A DNA stretch of 64,000 nucleotides. Source: Gammaproteobacteria bacterium. Lineage in GTDB: Bacteria > Pseudomonadota > Gammaproteobacteria > Burkholderiales > Burkholderiaceae_D. Below are positions 1 to 7,429 of this stretch, piece by piece (within the stretch, counting starts at the first letter, position 1; every line of letters starts with the position of its first letter). A program made the translations under genes and the position numbers. The notes beneath the pieces are model-generated. The model did no database searches and was not told where the DNA came from. It saw nothing but the letters and a program-made list of their open reading frames with translations. The stretch is taken from the NCBI GenBank assembly GCA_903970185.1, contig CAJCIC010000098.1:28278-92277 (forward strand), in the 5' to 3' direction.

Positions 1-585
1 CTGCTGCTGCGCTTTTACGATGTCACCCGGGGAGAAATCAGGATCAATGGGCTGGGCATCGAATCGCTGTCCCTGGAAGCGTTGCGCGACATGATCGGCA
101 TCGTGCCGCAAGACACGGTGATCTTCTCCGCCGATGCGATGAGCAACATCCGCTACGGCAAACGCGATGCCACTGACGACGAGGTGATTGCCGCCGCTCG
201 TGCAGCGCAGGCGCACGAATTCATCGAACGGCTGCCTGACGGCTACAAGACCTTCTTGGGCGAGCGCGGCGTCAGGCTCTCAGGCGGCCAGCGCCAGCGC
301 ATCGCCATTGCGCGCGCGATCCTCAAGAACCCACCGCTTCTGCTTCTCGATGAAGCCACCAGCGCACTTGATGCCGAAAGCGAATTTCTCGTGCAACGCG
401 CGCTTGACACCGCCATGCGTGGACGAACAACGCTGATCATCGCGCACCGGTTCTCGACGGTGCAGCGTGCCGACCGCATTGTCGCGTTCGAGGACGGTCG
501 CATTGTCGAGACCGGAACGCATGCCGAACTGCTCGCAGGAAGCGGCCTGTACGCGCGCTTGGCCAAGCTGCAGTTTGCTGCCTAG
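1..585 (+). CDS. ABC exporter ATP-binding domain, 5'-truncated by the window edge
   Basis: The reading frame is open from base 1, so only the C-terminal part of the nucleotide-binding domain is present, about 194 codons. It shows the Q-loop (GIVPQD), the ABC signature LSGGQRQR, Walker B with [12 protein letters not shown], and the H-loop histidine in IIAHRFSTV. The D-loop ALDAESE and the signature are typical of exporters of the MsbA/Atm1 class, where membrane and ATPase domains are fused. That fusion is inferred, because the membrane part lies outside the window. The substrate cannot be told from the ATPase end. The stop is followed 63 bases later by thyA on the same strand. Confidence 0.88.
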   Translation: MLLRFYDVTRGEIRINGLGIESLSLEALRDMIGIVPQDTVIFSADAMSNIRYGKRDATDDEVIAAARAAQAHEFIERLPDGYKTFLGERGVRLSGGQRQRIAIARAILKNPPLLLLDEATSALDAESEFLVQRALDTAMRGRTTLIIAHRFSTVQRADRIVAFEDGRIVETGTHAELLAGSGLYARLAKLQFAA

Positions 586-648
586 CGCGGCAGGTAAAAT
601 GCTACAAGCCCCGGGCCCCTGCAAAGAGCGCGCGAAAACGCAAAGACC

Positions 649-1623
649 ATGAAACAGTATCTCGACCTGGTACGAACCGTTCTTGAGACCGGCAGCTGGC
701 AGGAAAACCGCACCGGCATTCGCACCATCAGTATTCCCGGCGCGATGATGCGCTTTGACCTCGAGCGCGACGGGTTTCCCGCGGTTACGACCAAGCGTCT
801 GGCCTTCAAGTCGATTGCAGGCGAACTCGTGGCGTTCTTGCGCGCCTCGCGAAGCGCGGCTGATTTCAGGGCACTGGGCTGCAAGGTCTGGGACCAGAAC
901 GCCAACGAAAACATCGACTGGCTCAACAATCCCTACCGTTTGGGCCATGACGACCTCGGCCCGGTGTATGGCGTGCAATGGCGCCAGTGGCCCGCCTATA
1001 AGCTTCTTGACGCTAGCCGTGAACGCGAAGTCGAGGATGCGCTGTCCAAAGGTTTTCGCGTCGTCTCAACCCTGGAAGACCAAGGCACCCAGAAAGTGCT
1101 GCTCTACAAGGCCATCGATCAGCTGCGGGATTGCCTTTCGACCATCGTCAGCAACCCGGGCAGCCGCCGTATCCTCTTTCACGGCTGGAACTGTGCCGAT
1201 CTTGACGCTGTCGCCCTTCCCGCGTGTCACCTGCTTTATCAATTCATCCCGCGCGTGGAAACCCGCGAACTGTCGCTTTGCCTCTACATTCGCAGCAACG
1301 ACCTCGGTCTTGGCGCACCCTTTAATGTCGCCGAGGGCGCGCTGCTGTTGCATCTTGCAGCAAGGCTGACAGGCTATCGGCCGCGCTGGTTCACCTACTT
1401 CATCGGTGACGCCCACATCTACGAGAACCATCTCGACATGCTCAACGAGCAGCTTAGGCGCGAGCCCATGCCACCGCCCTCATTGCGTATCAGTTCACGT
1501 ATCCCGGATATGAAAGAGACCGGACGTTTCGAGCCGCACTGGCTCGAGCTGATCGAGCCCGACGATTTTGCGCTTGTCGACTATCAGCACCATCCCGCGC
1601 TGACCGCCGCGATGGCGGTCTGA
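649..1623 (+). CDS. thyA: Thymidylate synthase with internal insertion
   Basis: Makes dTMP from dUMP using methylene-tetrahydrofolate, giving dihydrofolate, in the cytoplasm. The protein is 324 residues against about 264 for the E. coli enzyme. The catalytic cysteine lies near residue 193 in [10 protein letters not shown], followed by the nucleotide-binding segments ([21 protein letters not shown]). The N-terminal arginine motif ENRTGIRT is present. The extra length is mostly an insertion of about 40 residues around 116-155, between [12 protein letters not shown] and the conserved DQL helix; I recall similar long forms in other betaproteobacteria. The start ATG follows the ABC gene on the same strand. 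Its metabolic partner folA lies 5.3 kb downstream rather than close by. Confidence 0.95.
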   Translation: MKQYLDLVRTVLETGSWQENRTGIRTISIPGAMMRFDLERDGFPAVTTKRLAFKSIAGELVAFLRASRSAADFRALGCKVWDQNANENIDWLNNPYRLGHDDLGPVYGVQWRQWPAYKLLDASREREVEDALSKGFRVVSTLEDQGTQKVLLYKAIDQLRDCLSTIVSNPGSRRILFHGWNCADLDAVALPACHLLYQFIPRVETRELSLCLYIRSNDLGLGAPFNVAEGALLLHLAARLTGYRPRWFTYFIGDAHIYENHLDMLNEQLRREPMPPPSLRISSRIPDMKETGRFEPHWLELIEPDDFALVDYQHHPALTAAMAV

Positions 1624-1674
1624 CAGCAAGCGATTGCCGCACGTCTCTGGGGTCCGCAAAATGGCCGGCGGTAG

Positions 1675-1779
1675 CCGGTTGGCCGCGCAGCCCTGTATTT
1701 CCGCTCGACTTCGCCGCTGTCGTATGCCATCGAGCTTTCGACCATGCCGGTTGACGCCAGACTATTGGCCGATTACTGA
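1675..1779 (+). pseudogene. Possible 3' remnant of a truncated gene
   Basis: From a stop codon at 1672-1674 a short plus-strand frame reads 34 codons ending STMPVDARLLADY and then stop. Its composition looks protein-like, and a strong terminator begins 11 bases after the stop, as at a genuine gene end. No start or upstream homologous frame is visible, so I read it as the tail of a gene whose body was lost when material was inserted between thyA and folA. I do not recognise the family. Confidence 0.3.
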
Positions 1780-1789
1780 CGCAGACAGC

Positions 1790-1826
1790 AAAAAGCCGGT
1801 GCGGATTTTCTCGGCACCGGCTTTTT
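1790..1826. terminator. Bidirectional rho-independent terminator
   Basis: A perfect 13-bp stem (aaaaagccggtgc pairing with gcaccggcttttt) with an 11-base loop, flanked by an A tract on one side and a T tract on the other. It can end plus-strand transcription from thyA or the remnant, and minus-strand transcription from the frameshifted gene at 1851-2341. Confidence 0.85.
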
Positions 1827-1850
1827 GCAACACGTCATGCCGACTTTCCC

Positions 1851-2341
1851 TTACTTTGGTCGAAAGATATCGCCCTCGCCCTTCTGAGCAAACGGCGAAC
1901 CAATCGTCAATTCACCGCCCGTAAACTGATAGGGGAACATGACCACGACGGAATAGTGGTCACGATGATCCAACGCGACGGCAATAGCATCCGACTTCCG
2001 CCCAGTTGATGGCAAGGTCACGCGCACGTCATAGATCAGCGCCGTTGCTCTGTATTTGCCGGCCTTCGCGCCTTGCACGAAACTGTCTTTGAGCAAGCGG
2101 ATATATCGGCCGAATGTGGCTTCTCTCGTCCATCCGTCGCTCCTACAGCAACGCCCGCGCCGCGTTTGTCCAGTGCGCCGCCATAGGGGAAGAACTCGCC
2201 ATGCTGACGCAGCATTTTTTGCGCAAATGGAAGCGTGGCAGTCATCAGCTTCTCGCATTTGTCCTTCGGGGTGGGCGTCGGCTCGGCCCCGCCAGCCGTG
2301 GTAAAAAACAGTGCCATGATGAGTGTCCAGAATGCTTTCAT
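1851..2341 (-). pseudogene. Frameshifted small exported protein of unknown function
   Basis: Two minus-strand frames form one gene. The first begins at 2341 with a signal peptide (MKAFWTLIMALFFTTAGGAE), then CEKLMTATLPFAQKML, GEFFPYGGALD and DGREKPHSADI. The second frame continues with RLLKDSFVQGAKAGKYRATA, LIYDVRVTLPSTG and AVALDHRDHYSVVV to the stop at 1851. Adding one base at about 2100-2106 (gatatatc) joins them into a continuous protein of about 163 residues. The motif order is familiar to me from conserved hypothetical proteins, but I know no function. It is either a true disabling frameshift or a single-base sequencing error. Confidence 0.65.
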
Positions 2342-2360
2342 TTTACGCGCCTGCTTGAAT

Positions 2361-2387
2361 ATAAAACGAAGCCCGCACGCGGCGGGC
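2361..2387 (-). terminator. Terminator after the immunity-like gene
   Basis: On the minus strand GCCCGC and GCGGGC pair around a 5-base loop and are followed by TTCGTTTTAT. It sits just after the stop of the gene at 2417-2986 and before the frameshifted gene, separating the two transcription units. Confidence 0.5.
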
Positions 2388-2416
2388 CTGGTTATGGGCT
2401 TGGGCAATCGATCAAA

Positions 2417-2986
2417 TCACTTAATCATCTTGGCCCAAATAGCATAGAGATTGCGTAGGCTGCTGCCATCTTTTCTTTTACCGGAAATTCCATATGCTAG
2501 CGTTACCAACATTCGCGCAGGATTAAATGGTGCCGCGCCGAATCCTTCAAGAACGGGTTGACCATAGTCCACAAATTTCTTATTTCCGAACGGCTGATCC
2601 CATCGCAATGATGCATGGTTCTTCAAGAAGACTTGGCTTAAATACATCCCTGTGTCGACAGCGAAAGAGAAAGTGCGATTCGTCAAATCCTCCCCGGAAA
2701 CTTCAATGGGAAATGATAAACGGCTCTCAATCTCCTGAATTTCATCTTGGGTGCGTGGTCGTGTCTCGACTTGTGTGGCGAACCAGCGCCCCAACAACTC
2801 AAGGGATGCTGGTGTGAAATCTGCCTGCCACGTTTCAAATCCGGGCGTCTTCTGAACGGCGCGACTCAGTTCGTCCAGCCTTTGCGGTAGGACATCCTGG
2901 AACCATGCGAAATAATCCTTGAGTTCCTTCTTGGACATTTCCCGAAAGTTGAGCGTGAAAGGCGGCTGTATTATTGCGTAGGTCAT
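2417..2986 (-). CDS. Probable immunity protein for the adjacent toxin domain
   Basis: A 189-residue cytoplasmic-looking protein with no signal peptide or membrane segment, beginning MTYAIIQPPF. The frame opens upstream at 3088, but the ATG at 2986 is preferred because it lies two bases after the stop of the toxin fragment, the usual tight spacing of toxin-immunity pairs. I do not recognise a named family. The role is inferred from its position directly 3' of a polymorphic-toxin C-terminus, its size, and base composition visibly more AT-rich than the neighbouring housekeeping genes. It remains intact although its toxin partner is only a fragment. It could instead be an unrelated hypothetical gene. 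Confidence 0.55.
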   Translation of the reverse strand: MTYAIIQPPFTLNFREMSKKELKDYFAWFQDVLPQRLDELSRAVQKTPGFETWQADFTPASLELLGRWFATQVETRPRTQDEIQEIESRLSFPIEVSGEDLTNRTFSFAVDTGMYLSQVFLKNHASLRWDQPFGNKKFVDYGQPVLEGFGAAPFNPARMLVTLAYGISGKRKDGSSLRNLYAIWAKMIK

Positions 2987-2988
2987 GG

Positions 2989-3291
2989 TCAGTGAATAAT
3001 GACGTTGATGCCGCTCTGTTGCAGCGTGTTTAGCAACGGTTGAGATGGGCCGCCGACACCGGTAACAGGGCTTTGAAAGACGTGCCAAGTCGCACCCTGA
3101 ACTTGCTCGGTCTGGATCAGTTCCACATCTTTGGAAATCTGCCGGCTGATATCAGACGTTAAGGACGTATAGCCCACCTTCGATTCATGTGCGAATCCAT
3201 CCACTAACTGATCAACATATCGCCCACCCTGGCTGGTACGGTAATAAACCTGCGATTCCCCACCCATCAGCTTCAGCGAATCTTCGCCCAC
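2989..3291 (-). pseudogene. C-terminal toxin domain fragment of a polymorphic (CDI/RHS-type) toxin
   Basis: A 100-codon frame with an in-frame stop just upstream (3295-3297) and no proper start. Its sequence runs GGRYVDQLVDG, then ESKVGYTSLT, ISRQISKDVELI, WHVFQSPVTG, GPSQPLL and a C-terminal NVIIH. This pattern is familiar from C-terminal effector domains of large contact-dependent or RHS toxins. The spaced D...E-x-K arrangement suggests a PD-(D/E)XK nuclease fold, which is inference. The N-terminal delivery part is absent; the frame breaks where an IS3-type transposase scrap begins on the other strand. It is best read as an orphan toxin tip left after rearrangement. Confidence 0.55.
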
Positions 3292-3366
3292 CTGTCAGCG
3301 GCCAAAGCCAACCTGGCGCGATACCTTCAGTTCTACAACGGCCGACGTCCCCACAGCAGTCTTGAC
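3283..3366 (+). mobile_element. IS3-family transposase (OrfB) C-terminal remnant
   Basis: Plus-strand translation reads LSAAKANLARYLQFYNGRRP followed by HSSLD, the signature C-terminus of the IS3-family OrfB integrase (YLxFYNxxRPHSSLD). No start, catalytic DDE part or terminal inverted repeat is present, and the frame degenerates after this segment. It abuts or slightly overlaps the 5' edge of the toxin fragment on the opposite strand, so it marks the rearrangement point that truncated the toxin gene. Confidence 0.65.
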
Positions 3367-3580
3367 TCTGACAGACGCGATTCAATCGAACTTGCGATCA
3401 CTCGCCATCTGGCAGCAGCGCCAGGGGGCATCCCGCGCCTGCGCTTCGTCAGGGGAGCGACTTGCGTCGAGCTTCCTTTGGAAGCCGCCCCACGCGCCAA
3501 GCCCTTGCCATCTGCTAGCAGCTCCCCGGATCTGGCCCATGGCGCTCTTTCACCACCATTACTGACCTGGCCGCAGGCAC
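3367..3580. other. No gene recognised between the IS remnant and a terminator
   Basis: This 214-base stretch keeps an open plus-strand frame but shows no family motif, start signal or repeat that I recognise. It is probably debris belonging to the IS-associated rearrangement. Confidence 0.4.
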
Positions 3581-3610
3581 AAAAAAAACGACCCTCCGAA
3601 GAGGGCCGTT
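3581..3610 (-). terminator. Rho-independent terminator downstream of the TonB receptor gene
   Basis: On the minus strand a GGCCCTC/GAGGGTC stem closed by a TTCG tetraloop is followed by eight T. It lies 60 bases past the stop of the receptor gene and in its direction. Confidence 0.8.
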
Positions 3611-3638
3611 CAAGTACAAACTTTTGGATACTTCGGGC

Positions 3639-3666
3639 GGCCCGCCAATACTTTGGCGGGCCTTTT
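3639..3666 (+). terminator. Second hairpin at the TonB receptor 3' end
   Basis: ggcccgccaa pairs perfectly with ttggcgggcc around a TACT loop, followed by TTTT on the plus strand. On the minus strand there is no T tract, so it would stop plus-strand transcription entering the receptor gene or protect the 3' end of the receptor mRNA. Confidence 0.55.
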
Positions 3667-3671
3667 GCGAC

Positions 3672-6539
3672 TTAGAACTTCAACGTTGCGCCGATGCTGA
3701 AGAAGCGGCCAACCGCACCTGCCTGCTCCAGAGCTGCGTCGTAGAACGCGCCGCCACCGCCGCCGTACGTTTCATAGTCCACCGGTGCCTGCTTGTTGAA
3801 CACGTTCAAAACCGAACCATGGATGGACCATTGTTTGGTCAGCGCGTAGCTCGCATACAGATCAAGCGTGGTGAAGCTATTGATCGTGCAATACTCGGAA
3901 GGCACGGTACCCGGGAATGCTGGGCCGTTAAACGAGTGGTTGATCGCTCCAACGCAAGTCGTAAGCGGCGACTCGGAAGGATCGATAACGCTGAATTGGC
4001 TCGTCCAGTTCACCGTGCCGGTGATCTCGAACGGACCGCGATCGTAGGTCAAGACGAACTGAGCGCGATCACGCGGATTACCCGTGTCACCCGAAATACT
4101 GGAAGGTCCGTGGGTGCCTGCCAGCTGTACCGCCTGCTGACCGGCGCCGAACGCTTCCTTGTAGTTGAAGGTGTGGGTTTCCGTCAGGTCCGCCGTCAGC
4201 TTGCCGTACTGGTCCAGATCGAACTTGAAGCGTGCGTCGACATCGACCCCGTTGGTGGTCGTGAATGCGGCGTTCTCATACGGGAACGGTGCGTACACGA
4301 TCGTGCCGACCGGCGTCAACTGGTTCACCGTCACGCCTGCGGCATTCACATACGGTGCAACAATCGGGTTGCCGCGAACGATGTAGTTAAACGGATCGTA
4401 GGTCGGGTCCGATTCAGCCGAAATGATCTGGTGGGTGATCTTGATGTCGTAGTAGTCAATCGACAGGTTGAACTGCTTGAGCGGCTCAAGAATCACACCC
4501 AGGGTATAGGTGCGCGATTGTTCCGGTTGCAAGTCCGTACCTGGCGTCTGCAGTCCGAGCAAGCCGACATTACACTGGGTCGGGTAGTTGCCAGGTGTCG
4601 TGGCCTGGTTCTTACCCGGATTCGGGCAGAGGATCGGATCGGGCAGGTTGGTAAAGAAGAACGCCTCACCGGAATTGCCTTGCTCAGCCGGATTCGGCGC
4701 GCGGAAGCCCGTCGAATACGTACCGCGGAAGGTCACTTGCGGGATCGGATCGAACTTGAAGCCGACTTTCGGATTGGTTGAGCTGCCCGTACCCTGATAA
4801 TCGTCGACCCGCGCCGAGGCGTCGATTTCAAGCATCTTCAGGATCGGGAAAGCACCTTCGACGTAAGCTGCAGACACGTTCTGGTTACCGACAGCAAAGG
4901 CGTTGTTGGTTGGATATTCAACGCCCGAAGCGGCTCCCGGCGCAGCCTCGGAATCGAGTTCACGATGGAAGAAATCAAGGCCAACGCCAACTGATGCCGG
5001 GCCGCCTGGCAACTGGAACACATCCCGAGACGCTTGTGCCGAGACAAATTCCAGGATGTCAGTTGCGCGCTGCGCCGTTGGCGGCGACACGAACGCATTT
5101 TGCGCGGCCGTGTTCAAGTACGCCGCCGCTCCGACGCGATACGGCGTGACCGGGTTGTTAAGGGCGGCTTGCAGGTTCTCGATGTTGTAGGTGCCAAGGA
5201 ACTGCTGGTCGACCACGCTTTCGGTGAATCCTGCCGACAGCGCCAGATCAAGGCCCCAGGCCGATCCGGTCAGGTCACCGACGAGGCGATATTCCTGCGA
5301 GTCGGCGCGCGTCGTGACGTTGCCCAGATTGGCAAAGTTATAGACCAGGTTTTGCGTCGTGCCGGTGGTGTTGCCCGGATACGTTGCAGGCACCGTGATG
5401 TACGTCGGAGGTGCGATCAGGGTCGGCTTGACCGAGGGGCTAAACGCGATAATCGCAGGGCCACCGGAGAGGTAAGAGGTGCTGGCGTAGCCGTTCACCT
5501 GTTCTGCGTGAGTATCAAAAATCGACGCCTTGACCGCGAACTGCCAGTCACCCCACAGACGCTGGGTATAGGACACGAGGGCATCGATGTTTTGCGTCGC
5601 AGGCTGGATCTCAGGGCCAGGATGGCCAAGGTCGTATGCGCAATTGCCCGCAGCTTGCGCCGTGGCGTTACATCCAGGGAAGTAGTCGGTAATGGCGCCG
5701 GTTTTCGGATCGACCAGATAACCCGTCACGCTTCCAGGAAAGCCCTCATTCAGGCTGTTTGGCACACCCGGCGTCAGGTTTACGCCGCCTTGAGGGGCCA
5801 GGTTCAGATTGGTCAGCTGGCCAGGACGGTTGCTGACATAGATCGGGTCTTGGTGGCGATATTCCAACGACAGGTAGACGTTGTGGCCATCGGTATCCAG
5901 ATCGCCCATACCGGTGATGAACGCGGTATGTTGGGTACGACCGTCGTAGCGCGAGGTCATGCCGTAGTCGACCGTGACTTCGGTGCCGACGTAGCTCTTC
6001 TTCAGGATGATGTTGACCACGCCTGCGATTGCGTCAGAACCGTAAATCGAGGATGCACCATCCTTCAAGATTTCGATTCTCTCAATCGCTTCCAGCGGGA
6101 TCTGGCTGATGTCGGTAAAGCTGCGTTCGCCGTCATCGGAGAGCGCATAAGGCGCCATGCGGTGGCCGTCGATCAGGACCAGCGTCGCGCCAACCGTCAG
6201 GCCGCGCAGTGCGATACCGCTTGCACCCGCTGCAAATGCACCACTGAACGCTTGCGACAAGGTCCCCTGGCCGTTTGCAGAGATATTGCGAAGGACGTCA
6301 GAGACATCCGTATAGCCGGACTTCTTAATGTCCTCGATGGTCAAAACCTGGACCGGGCTCGGCGTTTCCGTATCGGTACGCTTAAGATTCGATCCTGTAA
6401 TTTCAACGCGCTCGATGGTTTGCGTAGTCGAATCCGTTGCCGTCTGCGCAAATGCTGACGAACCCGCGAGGGTCAGGAACGCTACACTGCCGCCGAAAGC
6501 TAGTCGCAAGCTTTTCGACAAAAGCGCTTCTTTAAACAT
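3672..6539 (-). CDS. TonB-dependent outer-membrane receptor, substrate unknown
   Basis: A 955-residue outer-membrane protein. It has a signal peptide (cleavage near SSAFA-Q), a TonB-box-like segment IERVEITGSN around residue 43, and a plug domain with VLIDGHRM, IERIEILKDGASSIYGSDAI and GVVNIILKK at about 60-180. The beta-barrel follows, ending in the aromatic terminus GATLKF. It is longer than typical siderophore receptors and resembles the large class whose members take up diverse nutrients or siderophores. No transporter, sigma/anti-sigma pair or hydrolase is adjacent, so the ligand cannot be inferred. It is transcribed alone, with a promoter candidate and inverted repeats upstream, inside the insert between thyA and folA. 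Confidence 0.9.
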   Translation of the reverse strand: MFKEALLSKSLRLAFGGSVAFLTLAGSSAFAQTATDSTTQTIERVEITGSNLKRTDTETPSPVQVLTIEDIKKSGYTDVSDVLRNISANGQGTLSQAFSGAFAAGASGIALRGLTVGATLVLIDGHRMAPYALSDDGERSFTDISQIPLEAIERIEILKDGASSIYGSDAIAGVVNIILKKSYVGTEVTVDYGMTSRYDGRTQHTAFITGMGDLDTDGHNVYLSLEYRHQDPIYVSNRPGQLTNLNLAPQGGVNLTPGVPNSLNEGFPGSVTGYLVDPKTGAITDYFPGCNATAQAAGNCAYDLGHPGPEIQPATQNIDALVSYTQRLWGDWQFAVKASIFDTHAEQVNGYASTSYLSGGPAIIAFSPSVKPTLIAPPTYITVPATYPGNTTGTTQNLVYNFANLGNVTTRADSQEYRLVGDLTGSAWGLDLALSAGFTESVVDQQFLGTYNIENLQAALNNPVTPYRVGAAAYLNTAAQNAFVSPPTAQRATDILEFVSAQASRDVFQLPGGPASVGVGLDFFHRELDSEAAPGAASGVEYPTNNAFAVGNQNVSAAYVEGAFPILKMLEIDASARVDDYQGTGSSTNPKVGFKFDPIPQVTFRGTYSTGFRAPNPAEQGNSGEAFFFTNLPDPILCPNPGKNQATTPGNYPTQCNVGLLGLQTPGTDLQPEQSRTYTLGVILEPLKQFNLSIDYYDIKITHQIISAESDPTYDPFNYIVRGNPIVAPYVNAAGVTVNQLTPVGTIVYAPFPYENAAFTTTNGVDVDARFKFDLDQYGKLTADLTETHTFNYKEAFGAGQQAVQLAGTHGPSSISGDTGNPRDRAQFVLTYDRGPFEITGTVNWTSQFSVIDPSESPLTTCVGAINHSFNGPAFPGTVPSEYCTINSFTTLDLYASYALTKQWSIHGSVLNVFNKQAPVDYETYGGGGGAFYDAALEQAGAVGRFFSIGATLKF

Positions 6540-6557
6540 AAACTATCTCCCAGAAAA

Positions 6558-6633
6558 CTACGAAGCTACGAGGAAAGCAACGAGATGCTTGCTTGGCCTT
6601 CGTAGTTTAGGGAACTTTTCTAAAGGACTGCAA
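6558..6633 (-). promoter_or_regulatory. Promoter and nested inverted repeat upstream of the TonB receptor
   Basis: On the minus strand TTGCAG (6628-6633), an 18-base spacer and TAAACT (6604-6609) form a fair sigma-70 promoter. An 8-bp inverted repeat (ctacgaag 6558-6565 with cttcgtag 6598-6605) encloses a second one (aagcaa 6575-6580 with ttgctt 6589-6594). The outer repeat reaches the -10 element, so this could be an operator at the start site or a leader hairpin 20-65 bases before the start codon. A purine-rich ribosome site (GGGAGA) lies between the repeat and the ATG. Confidence 0.45.
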
Positions 6634-6922
6634 TTTTTCAGGAAGATTACTGTCAACTTTTCACGTCGCGTTGTAAATCGGCAACGCGACCGAAACGGCC
6701 TCGAAGCCGCACGCGCCACCGCGGACGCCAGGCCTCGCGGGGGCGCATGCCACGACGCCTCGGTCCGCCTTTTTTGCTCCCCGAGCCGGTGCTGCTCGCC
6801 CACCTCGCGAGGGCCCTTGCGGCCCACCTTGCGCAAGTTGCGACCGGCGCAGGCGAGTTCGCCGCGCGCACGCATGCAGCCCCGCGCCTGCGTAGTCGTC
6901 TCCCTTCGCTGCGCACGTCAAC
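6634..6922. other. Non-coding gap before folA
   Basis: The part nearest the receptor gene is AT-rich and holds a TTGACA (minus strand, 6651-6656); the remainder is very GC-rich. Open frames here have arginine/alanine-rich compositions typical of chance frames. I see no gene. It must contain the folA promoter, but no element stands out. Confidence 0.5.
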
Positions 6923-7429
6923 ATGAGTTCATCTGCGCCGTCCTTCCCCGAGGTGGCGTTGATCGCTGCACTTGCTGCCAATCGGGTCATCGGTGACCGG
7001 GGCGCCTTGCCCTGGCGCCTGCCCGACGAGATGAAGTACTTCACAAGGACCACCCAGGGTCACACCGTGATCATGGGGCGCAAGACCTTCGAGTCGATCG
7101 GCAAGCCCTTGCCGCGGCGCCGCAACCTCGTTGTATCGCGTGATCCGGCGCGCAGGGCCGAGGGCGTCGAATTCGCGCCGAGCCTCGCGGCCGCGCTTGG
7201 CCTGTGCCATGACGACACGCGCGTCTTCGTTATCGGCGGGACCGAGCTCTATCGCGAGGCGATGCCCCTGGCCAGCCGTCTTTATCTGACCGAAATCCAA
7301 CGATCGTTCGATGGCGACGCGACGTTTCCAGTGATCCCCGCCGCATTCGTTGAGCGCTCAAGGGAAATCAACCACGCCAAGGACGACCCGACGCTTCGCT
7401 TCGATTTCGTTGTCTACGAGAAAGTCTAG
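6923..7429 (+). CDS. folA: Dihydrofolate reductase
   Basis: Reduces dihydrofolate to tetrahydrofolate with NADPH, recycling the product of thymidylate synthase. The protein is 168 residues, normal for the family. It contains ALAANRVIGDRGALPWRLPD with the active-site Trp and the acidic residue of the LPxD motif, the NADPH-binding VIMGRKTFESIGKPLPRR, and the second cofactor motif VFVIGGTELYREAM. A short N-terminal extension of about ten residues (MSSSAPSFPE) precedes the conserved core. The 3' end overlaps the convergent decarboxylase gene by four bases (shared CTAG). Confidence 0.96.
   Translation: MSSSAPSFPEVALIAALAANRVIGDRGALPWRLPDEMKYFTRTTQGHTVIMGRKTFESIGKPLPRRRNLVVSRDPARRAEGVEFAPSLAAALGLCHDDTRVFVIGGTELYREAMPLASRLYLTEIQRSFDGDATFPVIPAAFVERSREINHAKDDPTLRFDFVVYEKV

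Noticed and set aside
5034..6458. 474-codon plus-strand open frame inside the TonB receptor gene
   Set aside because: It is antisense to the conserved receptor frame and its translation is Arg/Val-rich without motifs; GC-rich genes often leave such long opposite frames.
6661..6922. Several overlapping minus- and plus-strand open frames before folA
   Set aside because: Mutually overlapping Arg/Ala-rich frames in very GC-rich DNA with no recognisable motif.
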